The position numbers and the translations under genes are program-made. From NCBI GenBank assembly GCA_910587135.1, contig CAJULF010000010.1, positions 1 to 52,312 of the forward strand: a stretch of 52,312 bases of DNA. Reading direction: 5' to 3'. This stretch comes from an uncultured Oscillospiraceae bacterium (lineage in GTDB: Bacteria; Bacillota; Clostridia; Oscillospirales; Ruminococcaceae). The notes below the pieces were generated by a model. It was not told the origin of the DNA. It made no database searches and was given only the letters and a program-made list of their open reading frames with translations. Below are positions 41,383 through 48,532 of this stretch, in pieces; the stretch's first letter is position 1; every line of letters begins with the position of its first letter.

Positions 41383-42147
41383 CTACACTTCGGCATTATT
41401 TTCTCCGCCAAAGATCATATTTAGCATTCTCTGCGGATCGTCAAGAAACTGCTTCGTGATCTGATAGTGCTCCGTCTGCCTGTAACCTATCGGTGAAATT
41501 CCGCTGTCGGAAAACAGCAGTATTTCCGCATTCGGGAACGCCATGAGTATCGGCGAGTGAGTGGCTATGATAAATTGCGAGTTATCCCTCACCAGTCCTC
41601 CTATAATTCCCATCAGGGTGAGCTGCCGCGCAGGCGAGAGCGCCGCCTCGGGTTCGTCGAGGATGTACAATCCGTTACCGAAAAAACGGTTTTGTATCGT
41701 GGCAAGAAAGCTCTCCCCGTGCGATTCCCTGTGCAGTGAGCCGCCGTATAACGGCGCTATCGGCGGAGATGCGGAGGGTATCTCGTCCAGCTTGTCAATG
41801 TAAGTCGCGGAGTTGTACAGGCTTTCCGCCCGCAGGAAAAACCCGTCCTTGGGTCGGATAAATCCCCGTGAAAGAGTGATATACTTGTACAGCTCCGAGT
41901 GAGTATCACGGGTGGAGAAGCTGAAATTTCTCGAGCCGCCCTCCGCGTTGAAGCCCGCCGCCAAGGCAATGGCCTCCAGCAGCGTGGATTTCCCCGCTCC
42001 GTTCTCTCCCACGAAAAATGTGACCGCAGAGCCAAGCGCAAGCTCTTTATGCCGCGAAAGCCACTCTATCGCGGGAATCCCTCCGAGATAGCTCCCGCGC
42101 GGAATATTCCCCGATATCTTCACGCTTTCAATATACTTAGTTAACAT
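41383..42147 (-). CDS. AAA/ABC-type ATPase (predicted, COG3910-like)
   Basis: A 254-aa ABC-class ATPase without a membrane partner. Walker A is FFVGENGAGKSTLLEAI near residues 44-60, Walker B is LYILDEPEAALSP, and the switch His is in IATHSPIL. A short insertion between these holds the variable helical part. It resembles stand-alone AAA_21-type ATPases of unknown function, some of which act in defence or DNA repair together with a nuclease, but no OLD/TOPRIM or HNH partner is adjacent. The ATG at 42147 has GGAGCAGGTT. Confidence 0.8.
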   Translation of the reverse strand: MLTKYIESVKISGNIPRGSYLGGIPAIEWLSRHKELALGSAVTFFVGENGAGKSTLLEAIALAAGFNAEGGSRNFSFSTRDTHSELYKYITLSRGFIRPKDGFFLRAESLYNSATYIDKLDEIPSASPPIAPLYGGSLHRESHGESFLATIQNRFFGNGLYILDEPEAALSPARQLTLMGIIGGLVRDNSQFIIATHSPILMAFPNAEILLFSDSGISPIGYRQTEHYQITKQFLDDPQRMLNMIFGGENNAEV

Positions 42148-42287
42148 GAACCTGCTCCTTTACAGTGGGATAATCCCGCGCAAACCGGGATATAATATTG
42201 ACGGCGCGGCGCTGTGACATAGACCGATTATGTTGCCGTGCCGGTAATAAAGCCAATAATTGAACTTAGAACAACATAATAATCAAG

Positions 42288-42461
42288 AAACCAAAAGCGC
42301 TGAAAGCCAAAATCCACTGTCCGCCCACGCATGAATTTCCCGCAATCCGCCGGCAAAGCGCAGCGCAGCGGAGCTTTGTCGGTGAGATAGCGCAAACAAC
42401 GCATAGCGTTGTTTGCGGCGGTGCGGGAAATTCACTTTAATAATCCCACTTTAGGTCAACA
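42288..42461 (-). repeat. subfamily 2 structured repeat after ATPase promoter region
   Basis: Reverse orientation. GCGCTGAAAGCC, CGCCCACGCATGAATTTCCCGCA, a GCCGGCAAAGC...GCTTTGTCGG stem, the hairpin GCAAACAACGC-ATA-GCGTTGTTTGC, TGCGGGAAATTC and the complete outer end TTTAGGTCAAC. The 42148-42287 part holds a CCCGCGCAAACCGGG stem and no gene. Confidence 0.9.
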
Positions 42462-42536
42462 TATCTTAACAGCGTCTCAGCCCAGAGCAGCCTTTAAATC
42501 TATAATCAAAAAGGATGAGCTTTGCATCGGATTACG

Positions 42537-42578
42537 CGGCGCGGGAAATTCTTTTTAATAATCCCGCTTTAGGTCAAC
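42537..42578 (-). repeat. isolated left end of a subfamily 2 repeat
   Basis: GGCGCGGGAAATTC then TAATAATCCCGCTTTAGGTCAAC, the terminal segment only. It lies 75 bases beyond the full copy. TCTTAACAGC occurs three times around these ends (42466, 42585, 42643). Confidence 0.7.
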
Positions 42579-42694
42579 AAACCTTAACAGCATCTTAACC
42601 CGAAGCAACTCTAAAATCGATAATCAAACTGCTTAAACAGCACATCTTAACAGCACAAATTATTATTCAGCGCAGCGTGAAAGGAGCTTCCACC

Positions 42695-44017
42695 ATGAAC
42701 AGATCAATATGGCAAGACACTTCCGCAAACGGCGGCATATCCCGCCATGCCCCCCTCAGCGGCAATATCGCGGCGGACGTACTCGTTATCGGCGGCGGCA
42801 TGGCAGGGCTGCTCACTGCCGTAACGCTCTCCGCGGCGGGCGCAGAGGTAGTACTTGCGGAGCGCGGCACGCTCTGCGGCGGAGTCACGCAAAACACCAC
42901 CGCCAAAATAACCTCTCAGCACGGTCTGATATACGACAAGCTCACACGAAAGTACGGCGCGAAGCGGGCGCTGGAATACCTGCGCGCCAACGAAAACGCG
43001 CTTCGGCGCTACCGCGAGCTGTGCAAAAAAATCGACTGTGATTTTGAGGAGCGCCCGTCCTATGTATATTCGCTTGACAACAGAAAAGCGCTCAAAGCGG
43101 AAGTCGCCGCGCTTAACCGAATAGGCTTCCCCGCGCGGTTCACAACGGATATTCCCCTGCCCTTCCCCACCGCGGGAGCGATAAAATTCCCGCGCCAGGC
43201 GCAATTTAATCCTCTGAAATTTGCCGCGGCGATATCAAAGGGCTTCAGAATATACGAAAACACCGAGGTGCTGGAGCTGCTGACTCCTCACACCGCACGC
43301 ACCGCCAAAGGAAAGATAACCGCCAAAGCGATAGTCTGCGCGACCCACTTTCCCTTTATCAACAAGCACGGAAGCTATTTTCTGAAAATGTATCAGCAGC
43401 GCTCCTATGTCCTTGCACTGACAGGCGACAATGTCCCCGACCTTGGGGGTATGTACATCGACGAGGCGGAGAACGGAATGTCCTTCCGCAATTACGGGAA
43501 TTTCCTTTTCTTGGGCGGAGGCGGACACCGCACGGGAAAAACGGGAGACGGCTGGCGCGGACTGTCCGGCTTCGCTTACAGATATTTCCCCGACCTTAAG
43601 GAAGAATACCGCTGGGCAACGCAGGACTGCATGACGCTGGACGGCATACCCTACATCGGGAGATACTCCGCCAACACCCCCGATTTCTACGTGGCGACAG
43701 GCTTCAACAAATGGGGCATGACCTCCTCTATGGCGGCAGCAGCGCTGCTCACGGATATGATAACCGGCAGAAAAAACGAATTTGAGCAGCTCTTTTCTCC
43801 CTCGCGCAGCATTTTAAAGCCGCAGCTTGCTCTTAACGCTCTCGAAGCCGCGTCGAACCTTCTTACTCCAACTGAGCGCCGCTGCCCGCATATGGGCTGC
43901 GCGCTGAAATGGAATTCTCAGGAACACTCATGGGACTGCCCCTGCCACGGCTCGCGCTTTGACGCCGACGGAACTCTTCTCGACAACCCCGCCACCGGGA
44001 ATATCAAAGCGGAATGA
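42695..44017 (+). CDS. FAD-dependent oxidoreductase with C-terminal Rieske domain
   Basis: A 440-aa protein joining a DadA-type FAD oxidoreductase to a Rieske 2Fe-2S domain. The FAD dinucleotide-binding motif VLVIGGGMAGLLTAV is near residues 30-44. TTAKITSQHGLIYDKL is family-typical. The Rieske ligands are Cys397, His399, Cys415 and His418, with a disulfide-type pair Cys402/Cys417 (CPHMGC, CPCHGS). It would pass electrons between a flavin substrate and a one-electron carrier; substrate unknown. The ATG at 42695 has AAAGGAGCTTCC. It ends one base before the convergent MATE stop. Confidence 0.9.
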   Translation: MNRSIWQDTSANGGISRHAPLSGNIAADVLVIGGGMAGLLTAVTLSAAGAEVVLAERGTLCGGVTQNTTAKITSQHGLIYDKLTRKYGAKRALEYLRANENALRRYRELCKKIDCDFEERPSYVYSLDNRKALKAEVAALNRIGFPARFTTDIPLPFPTAGAIKFPRQAQFNPLKFAAAISKGFRIYENTEVLELLTPHTARTAKGKITAKAIVCATHFPFINKHGSYFLKMYQQRSYVLALTGDNVPDLGGMYIDEAENGMSFRNYGNFLFLGGGGHRTGKTGDGWRGLSGFAYRYFPDLKEEYRWATQDCMTLDGIPYIGRYSANTPDFYVATGFNKWGMTSSMAAAALLTDMITGRKNEFEQLFSPSRSILKPQLALNALEAASNLLTPTERRCPHMGCALKWNSQEHSWDCPCHGSRFDADGTLLDNPATGNIKAE

Positions 44018-45388
44018 TCATTCCCGCGGCGTTTCGGGAGGATCTTCCGCCGCGTTCATGAGCCTTTTGAGCATTCCAAGCGTGTACGCGGTCATAGGCA
44101 GCGTTATCAGCCCCGTAAGAAGATCGGCACAGCTTTGTGTTATCTGCAAACCCGTAAGCCCAAGAGCCGCGGGCAGGATATATATCAGCGGAATAAAGAA
44201 AAGCCCCTGCCTCGCCAAAGCCAGAATACTGGATTGAACCGTTTTCCCGAGATTCTGCATGATCATGTTCGTCATGATTATTACCCCTTGGAACACGCCT
44301 GTAACGCACTGAAATCTCAGCATCGGGATACCGGACGAAATGACTTCGGGGTCGTCGCGGAAAACCGCGATAAGCTGCTCCGCAAACGCAAAGACAACCG
44401 CCCCGAAAACCGTAATAAAAGCCGTCGAAGCCTTAATACAAAACGCAAATGTCCTGTACACCCTGTCGTGCCGCCCCGCGCCGCTGTTGAAGCCGCACAC
44501 GGGCTGAAATCCCTGCCCGAAGCCTATAACAATGGAAGCGCCTACCATAGTTATTTTATTTACCACGGTTATGGCAGCGATAACAGGCTCACCGAAATCC
44601 TTCGCCACATTGTTCAGACAGATCGCCGCGATACCGATCATGCCCTGCCTGAACAATGACGGAGTACCGAAGCGCAGCACCGCGCCGACTATCTCCGCCG
44701 AGAACGACAGCCGCGGCTTTCTGAACGGAATACGCCCGCTTATCACCATCAACGCTATAAATGAAGCGATCTGACTTATGATGGTCGCCAGAGCCGCGCC
44801 GGCAACTCCCATATCCATTACATAAATAAACAGCGGATCAAGCGCGGCGTTAAGCACCGAGCCGCCTGCCATTCCCACCATACCGAGGTAGGCTCTGCCC
44901 TGAAATCTGAGTTGGTTGTTTATGGTAAAAGAAGCCATGATAAACGGTACGCCTATAAGCAGCACCGAAACATAGCTCCTGCCGTCTTCTATAAGAAGAG
45001 GAGTAGCGCCCAGCAGCCTGACGAGCGGTTCAAGAAATATTACCCCTGCCGCCGTCATAAGCGCTCCACACACTATCGAAAGCAGGACCGAGGTATCCGC
45101 CATCTTTTCCGAAGCGGCGCTGTCACCCTCGCCGAGCTTTCGGGACATATAGTTCCCCGAGCCGTGTCCGAAAAAGAAACCGATTGCCTGAATAACGTTC
45201 ATAAGCGGCAGAGCCAGTCCCACCGCCGCCGTCGAAACCGTATCGAGCTGCCCCACGAAATAAGTATCCGCCATATTGTACAAAGCCGATATCAGCATTG
45301 AAATGATAGTCGGCACAGCCATCTTGCAGACCAGAAGCTGCACTGGCTCGTTAAGCATTTTTTTCCTTTTCTCCGCGTCGCTGAGCAT
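44018..45388 (-). CDS. MATE family efflux transporter
   Basis: A 456-aa polytopic membrane protein with twelve predicted helices in two homologous halves. It opens with MLSDAEKRKKMLNEPVQLLV and shows ALYNMADTYFVGQLDTVSTAAVGLALPLM, typical of NorM/DinF-type MATE antiporters that export drugs or metabolites using H+ or Na+. The substrate cannot be deduced. The start at 45388 has CCGGGAGGTGC. It is convergent with the FAD/Rieske gene with no spacer. A 160-nt leader from a consensus promoter contains a dyad near the start. Confidence 0.92.
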   Translation of the reverse strand: MLSDAEKRKKMLNEPVQLLVCKMAVPTIISMLISALYNMADTYFVGQLDTVSTAAVGLALPLMNVIQAIGFFFGHGSGNYMSRKLGEGDSAASEKMADTSVLLSIVCGALMTAAGVIFLEPLVRLLGATPLLIEDGRSYVSVLLIGVPFIMASFTINNQLRFQGRAYLGMVGMAGGSVLNAALDPLFIYVMDMGVAGAALATIISQIASFIALMVISGRIPFRKPRLSFSAEIVGAVLRFGTPSLFRQGMIGIAAICLNNVAKDFGEPVIAAITVVNKITMVGASIVIGFGQGFQPVCGFNSGAGRHDRVYRTFAFCIKASTAFITVFGAVVFAFAEQLIAVFRDDPEVISSGIPMLRFQCVTGVFQGVIIMTNMIMQNLGKTVQSSILALARQGLFFIPLIYILPAALGLTGLQITQSCADLLTGLITLPMTAYTLGMLKRLMNAAEDPPETPRE

Positions 45389-45428
45389 AATGCACCTCCC
45401 GGTTTTTGCGGTTTGGGTTTATTGCGAT

Positions 45429-45446
45429 AACATAAATAGGTATGTT
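45429..45446 (-). promoter_or_regulatory. possible operator dyad in the MATE leader
   Basis: AACATA-AATAGG-TATGTT is a perfect 6+6 dyad in the leader of the MATE gene, directly beside a secondary TACAAT -10-like site (45449-45454 on minus). It may bind a MarR- or TetR-type regulator, but no such gene is adjacent. Confidence 0.35.
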
Positions 45447-45555
45447 CTATTGTAACCGCCGCATATAAGCAGCCTTAAAATTCATTAAAAGGCATATAAA
45501 GCCCCGCCATCAAATCAGATTGACAATTATTTCAAAAACTCATTTTCCATCTCCC

Positions 45556-45584
45556 ATTATACCCTTTTTGTCGTTTTTTGTCAA
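45556..45584 (-). promoter_or_regulatory. sigma-A promoter of the MATE gene
   Basis: On the minus strand TTGACA (45579-45584), a 17-base spacer and TATAAT (45556-45561), a perfect consensus pair. It leaves a leader of about 160 bases. A separate TATAAT on plus at 45624-45629 faces the 91-aa gene. Confidence 0.85.
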
Positions 45585-45680
45585 GCCGGAAAAGTTTGCA
45601 GACAATTGCAGTCACATATGCCCTATAATAGCCAAAAGGGGCGGAAGCCTCCCGACAAACAACGAACGGAGGTCACATTG

Positions 45681-45956
45681 ATGACAGAAAAGATAAAAAA
45701 AGCAATACAAAAAATAACGGCAGAACAATTCTTTGAAGAGCATAATCAAAGCTTTATCGAGTTCGGAGAGCTTTTCACAAGAAAGCTGACTGACGAGGAG
45801 CTTGTAACGGCGCTTGCGGAAAAAGACCTTGAAAAGCTGGCAAAGGTATTCAAGCTGGTTTTCGATATGCTTAGGGAGAACGGCGGCAACGATAATGACG
45901 AAGCTCTTCAAAAACTGATGGAGGCCTATGCCGATCTTGATAGCGAGGAAACCTGA
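45681..45956 (+). CDS. small helical hypothetical protein
   Basis: A 91-aa charged helical protein (KIKKAIQKITAEQFFEEHNQ, DEELVTALAEKDLEKLAKVF) with an acidic tail. The ATG at 45681 has ACGGAGGTCACATTG. It has no known motif. It precedes an orphan phage terminase gene by 387 bases and could be phage-derived, but composition and orientation are the only evidence. An inverted-repeat element starts on the base after its stop codon. Confidence 0.55.
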   Translation: MTEKIKKAIQKITAEQFFEEHNQSFIEFGELFTRKLTDEELVTALAEKDLEKLAKVFKLVFDMLRENGGNDNDEALQKLMEAYADLDSEET

Positions 45957-46117
45957 TATTGCTCTCCCAACTAACTCTTGAATTTTTCACTTGCCCCTTT
46001 GCTGAAATGATGTGTCAGAAAAACTTGACGCCCATACGGTATGCCTGCGTTTTTCTTCCCTGCCTTTCAGCAAAGATTCGGCGCGAAATTTTTCAAGAGC
46101 TAATTGGCTGAGCAATA
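45957..46117. mobile_element. 161-bp inverted-repeat (MITE-like) element
   Basis: Ends TATTGCTC...GAGCAATA with long imperfect arms (ACTCTTGAATTTTTC against GAAATTTTTCAAGAG, and TTTGCTGAAA against TTTCAGCAAA). It starts immediately after the TGA of the 91-aa gene. It is non-coding and single copy in this window, with ends unlike the other two element types. Confidence 0.65.
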
Positions 46118-46150
46118 ATAAATATCATACCACCCCAAAATCAGAAATGC

Positions 46151-46330
46151 CAAGGCGCTGAAAGCTGCAAACCAATTAACGCCCACGCATGAATTTTCCG
46201 CATTCCACAGAAAAAGCGCACTCCGCAAAGCGGGTGGAGTTCTTACTGTGGAATAGCGCAGTTTTCGGAAAAGCCGAAAACGCAGCGGTGTGGAAAATTC
46301 TTTGAAATCACGCGGAAAATTCTTTTAAAT
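46151..46330 (-). repeat. subfamily 2 structured repeat before the terminase gene
   Basis: CAAGGCGCTGAAAGC, CGCCCACGCATGAATTTTCCGCA, a CACAGAAAAAGC...TTACTGTGG stem, the hairpin GTTTTCGG-AAAAG-CCGAAAAC, and a doubled left end (GTGTGGAAAATTC then CGCGGAAAATTCTTTTAAAT). The arm change CCC to TCC is matched in both arms (TTTTCCGCA, GCGGAAAA). It ends at the terminase AAGGAG. Confidence 0.88.
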
Positions 46331-46343
46331 AAGGAGTAAAATA

Positions 46344-47570
46344 ATGAGATTTTCACCCAAACAAAAGCAGGCGCTGAAGCTCCTGAAAAACGGAGGGCTA
46401 AGGCGCCTTAATATATTTGAAGGCAGCGTAAGAAGCGGCAAGACCTATATATCAATGATAATATGGGGATTATGGGTAGCGCGCTCCCCCAAGGAAAGCT
46501 CTTATCTGATGGCGGGAAAGACCATGGGCACGCTGAAGCGCAATGTTCTTGAACCTATGACGGAGATTTTCGGCAGCCGCTTCACCTACAACACCACAAA
46601 AAAAGAAGCCCGCCTTTTCGGCAGACGCGTCTATCTTGAAGGTGCGGCAAACGTGAGCGCGGAGGGCAAAATACGCGGCATGACGCTGCACGGCGCTTAT
46701 TGCGACGAGCTTACTCTGTTTGACGAGAGCTTTTTTGTAATGCTGCTCTCCAGATTGTCCGAGCGCGGCGCAAAGCTTATAGCCACCACCAATCCCGACA
46801 ATCCCTCGCATTGGGTAAAGCGGGATTACCTTGATAACCCGAAAATCGACCTGATGTCCATGAGCTTCACACTCGATGATAACATTTTTCTCCCCGAGGA
46901 TTATGTAAGGGCGCTCAAATCGGAGTTCTGCGGTGTGTTCTATGACCGCTTTATTCTCGGCAAATGGGTAGCCGCCGAGGGGCGGGTTTATGAGGGATTC
47001 TCCAAAGCTAACGTTATTTCCTCAAAGGAGATGTCTGAAAAGCTTGCCGGGAACAGGCTTATTCATTCGGCTGTGGGAGTGGATTACGGCGGCAACGGCA
47101 GCGCCAGCGCCTTTGTGCACATCGGATTTGACGCGGGCTATAAAAATATGTATGTTCTTTCGGAATATTACGATAAAAAGAACCGCTCCGCCGAGAGCCT
47201 TATTTCAGCCTTTTCGGAGTATATCTCACGCGAAAAGGAGCGTTTCCCCGCGCTTAACGAAGCCTATTGTGACAGCGCGGAGCAGCTGCTTGTAAAGAGC
47301 TTCCGCCAATCGGTAAAGATAGAGGTGAAAAACGCCCGCAAGAAGCCAATAAACACGCGTATAAATATGCTTAACCGCCTGATTTCCGCAAGGCGATTAT
47401 GGGTGAGCGAGGACTGCCCGCATCTGATAGAAGCGCTTGAAAACGCGGTCTGGGACGAGCACGATATACATAAAGACGTCCGCCTTGACGACGGCAGCAC
47501 CAATATCGACAGCCTTGACGCCATGGAGTACGCCTTTGAAACCTACGAACGACAGCTGTTCGGTTTTTAG
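46344..47570 (+). CDS. phage terminase large subunit, PBSX family (orphan)
   Basis: A 408-aa terminase large subunit of the PBSX/Terminase_3 type, which cuts and packages phage DNA. Walker A is GSVRSGKT (residues 27-34), Walker B is in YCDELTLF, and the RNase H-like nuclease shows GVDYGGNG, AYCDSAE and SLDAMEYAFE with three acidic metal ligands. All look intact. There is no small subunit, portal, capsid or integrase gene nearby, so this is a lone gene, perhaps a domesticated prophage remnant. The ATG at 46344 has AAGGAGTAAAATA supplied beside a subfamily 2 repeat end. Confidence 0.9.
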   Translation: MRFSPKQKQALKLLKNGGLRRLNIFEGSVRSGKTYISMIIWGLWVARSPKESSYLMAGKTMGTLKRNVLEPMTEIFGSRFTYNTTKKEARLFGRRVYLEGAANVSAEGKIRGMTLHGAYCDELTLFDESFFVMLLSRLSERGAKLIATTNPDNPSHWVKRDYLDNPKIDLMSMSFTLDDNIFLPEDYVRALKSEFCGVFYDRFILGKWVAAEGRVYEGFSKANVISSKEMSEKLAGNRLIHSAVGVDYGGNGSASAFVHIGFDAGYKNMYVLSEYYDKKNRSAESLISAFSEYISREKERFPALNEAYCDSAEQLLVKSFRQSVKIEVKNARKKPINTRINMLNRLISARRLWVSEDCPHLIEALENAVWDEHDIHKDVRLDDGSTNIDSLDAMEYAFETYERQLFGF

Positions 47571-47603
47571 ATGAAAGGCATTTATCCATATCGAGCGTAA
47601 AAT

Positions 47604-47639
47604 AATAACGGCAAACCAAATGATCGGTTTGCCGTTATT
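47604..47639. terminator. bidirectional hairpin terminator
   Basis: AATAACGGCAAACC and GGTTTGCCGTTATT arms around an 8-base loop. It lies between the terminase and the convergent 58-aa gene and can serve both. Confidence 0.8.
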
Positions 47640-47679
47640 ACCCCACCGAAACAAGATTCAGACACTACAACGGTTAGGC

Positions 47680-47856
47680 TCAGTCATCATCCAGCGGTGT
47701 AGGGGTGATACAGTCAAGGTTATTATGTTCGTCATACCAAGCAGTTCTCCCATCATCGCTATCATAGCCATAAAACTTATGTCCATCATCTTCATTTACA
47801 TCAACCCTGTCATAATCACGAGGACGGTCATAATCACGCGGACCATAATTTAGCAT
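47680..47856 (-). CDS. 58-aa acidic protein divergent from an XRE gene
   Basis: A small ORF from ATG 47856 to TGA 47680-47682. GAGAGGAG lies ten bases before the start. The protein is highly acidic and Tyr-rich, with an N-terminal duplicated motif (RDYDRPRDYDR) and the C-terminus TPTPLDDD. I do not recognise it. A perfect sigma-A promoter with an overlapping dyad precedes it, and the same dyad lies near the promoter of the divergent XRE regulator, so it is very likely the regulator's target. Its function may be a toxin, antitoxin or inhibitor, but nothing in the sequence decides that. Confidence 0.7.
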   Translation of the reverse strand: MLNYGPRDYDRPRDYDRVDVNEDDGHKFYGYDSDDGRTAWYDEHNNLDCITPTPLDDD

Positions 47857-47907
47857 CTTCTATCATCTCCTCTCTAAATAATTGCATGGTTTATCCATTG
47901 CCATTTT

Positions 47908-47936
47908 ATTATAGTCGAAAAGTGAACTAAAGTCAA
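47908..47936 (-). promoter_or_regulatory. promoter of the 58-aa gene
   Basis: On the minus strand TTGACT (47931-47936), a 17-base spacer and TATAAT (47908-47913), about 50 bases before the start codon. Confidence 0.85.
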
Positions 47937-47952
47937 TAGCTTTTTAGTTCAC
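47922..47952. promoter_or_regulatory. dyad operator between the 58-aa gene and the XRE gene
   Basis: GTGAACTAAA (47922-47931) and TTTAGTTCAC (47943-47952) form a perfect 10+10 inverted repeat separated by 11 bases. It covers the -35 of the minus promoter and lies just upstream of the plus-strand TATAAT at 47959-47964. A small XRE dimer pair could bind it. Confidence 0.7.
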
Positions 47953-47997
47953 AAGTGATATAATTGTATAAATACACAAAAAGGGAAGTGATAATCT

Positions 47998-48219
47998 GTG
48001 AATTTTGGCGAACGAATGAAAATTCTGCGGGAAAAGCACGGATATACTCAACAATTTGTCGCGGATTATCTGAAAACCACCCAAAGCTATTACGCCCAAT
48101 ATGAAAACAATCGGCGGCAGATACCGTTTGAGCGCATGGTTGAGCTGGCGCGTCTGTATAACGTTTCACTTGACTATATGGCGGGCTTCACCAACGATAT
48201 AAAACGAAAACCCATGTAA
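47998..48219 (+). CDS. small XRE family helix-turn-helix regulator
   Basis: A 73-aa single-domain Cro/CI-like regulator: FGERMKILREKHGYTQQFVADYL, KTTQSYYAQYENNRRQIPF and the C-terminal ARLYNVSLDYMAGF. It starts at GTG 47998 with AAGGGAAGTG upstream. It is divergent from a 58-aa gene and shares a control region with a dyad, the usual layout of an autoregulated repressor. It may derive from a prophage, like the terminase next to it. Confidence 0.88.
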   Translation: MNFGERMKILREKHGYTQQFVADYLKTTQSYYAQYENNRRQIPFERMVELARLYNVSLDYMAGFTNDIKRKPM

Positions 48220-48253
48220 TTTATAACAATTATACAACTATAATTGGCGTATC

Positions 48254-48475
48254 AGGATTTGGAAAGGGTGTGGTTTTGCCAATTTGTTTTACAAGTTCGA
48301 CAATATTTTCTCCAATTTCCGCATAATTGCCAAACTGCACTAAAAATGTAAAAGTCAAGACCGCTTTAACGTTCATTTTAGTCTTGACTTTTACATTTTT
48401 AGTGCTATAATGACAATGCGAATATTGGAGAAATTTGTCATTCTGTGGCATTTACACAGTTCAAAATTAAGGCTC
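48254..48475. repeat. promoter-bearing element, copy 2
   Basis: Very similar to the inside of the 21964-22226 element, including the long inverted repeat with CACTAAAAATGTAAAAGTC arms and the TTGACT (48384-48389), 16-base spacer, TATAAT (48406-48411) promoter. The 18-base outer inverted ends are missing, so this copy seems inactive as a mobile unit. Its promoter points towards the ilvC terminator, antisense to ilvC. Confidence 0.8.
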
Positions 48476-48483
48476 TCTGGAAA

Positions 48484-48512
48484 CGAAAAATCCCCCGTCG
48501 AAGCGGGGGATA
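48484..48512 (-). terminator. rho-independent terminator of the ilv operon
   Basis: On the minus strand ATCCCCCGCTTCGACGGGGGAT is followed by TTTTTCG, a textbook terminator 20 bases after the ilvC stop. Confidence 0.9.
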
Positions 48513-48532
48513 ACATCAAATTAAAGCGCCAA

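Noticed and set aside
47620..47853. 77-codon plus-strand ORF
   Set aside because: It lacks a ribosome binding site and is antisense to the 58-aa gene, which has promoter, operator and ribosome binding site.
48230..48451. 73-codon minus-strand ORF conserved in the two promoter-bearing elements
   Set aside because: The two copies differ mostly by amino-acid changing bases, there is no ribosome binding site, and the frame crosses the long inverted repeat; conservation is explained by the DNA repeat.
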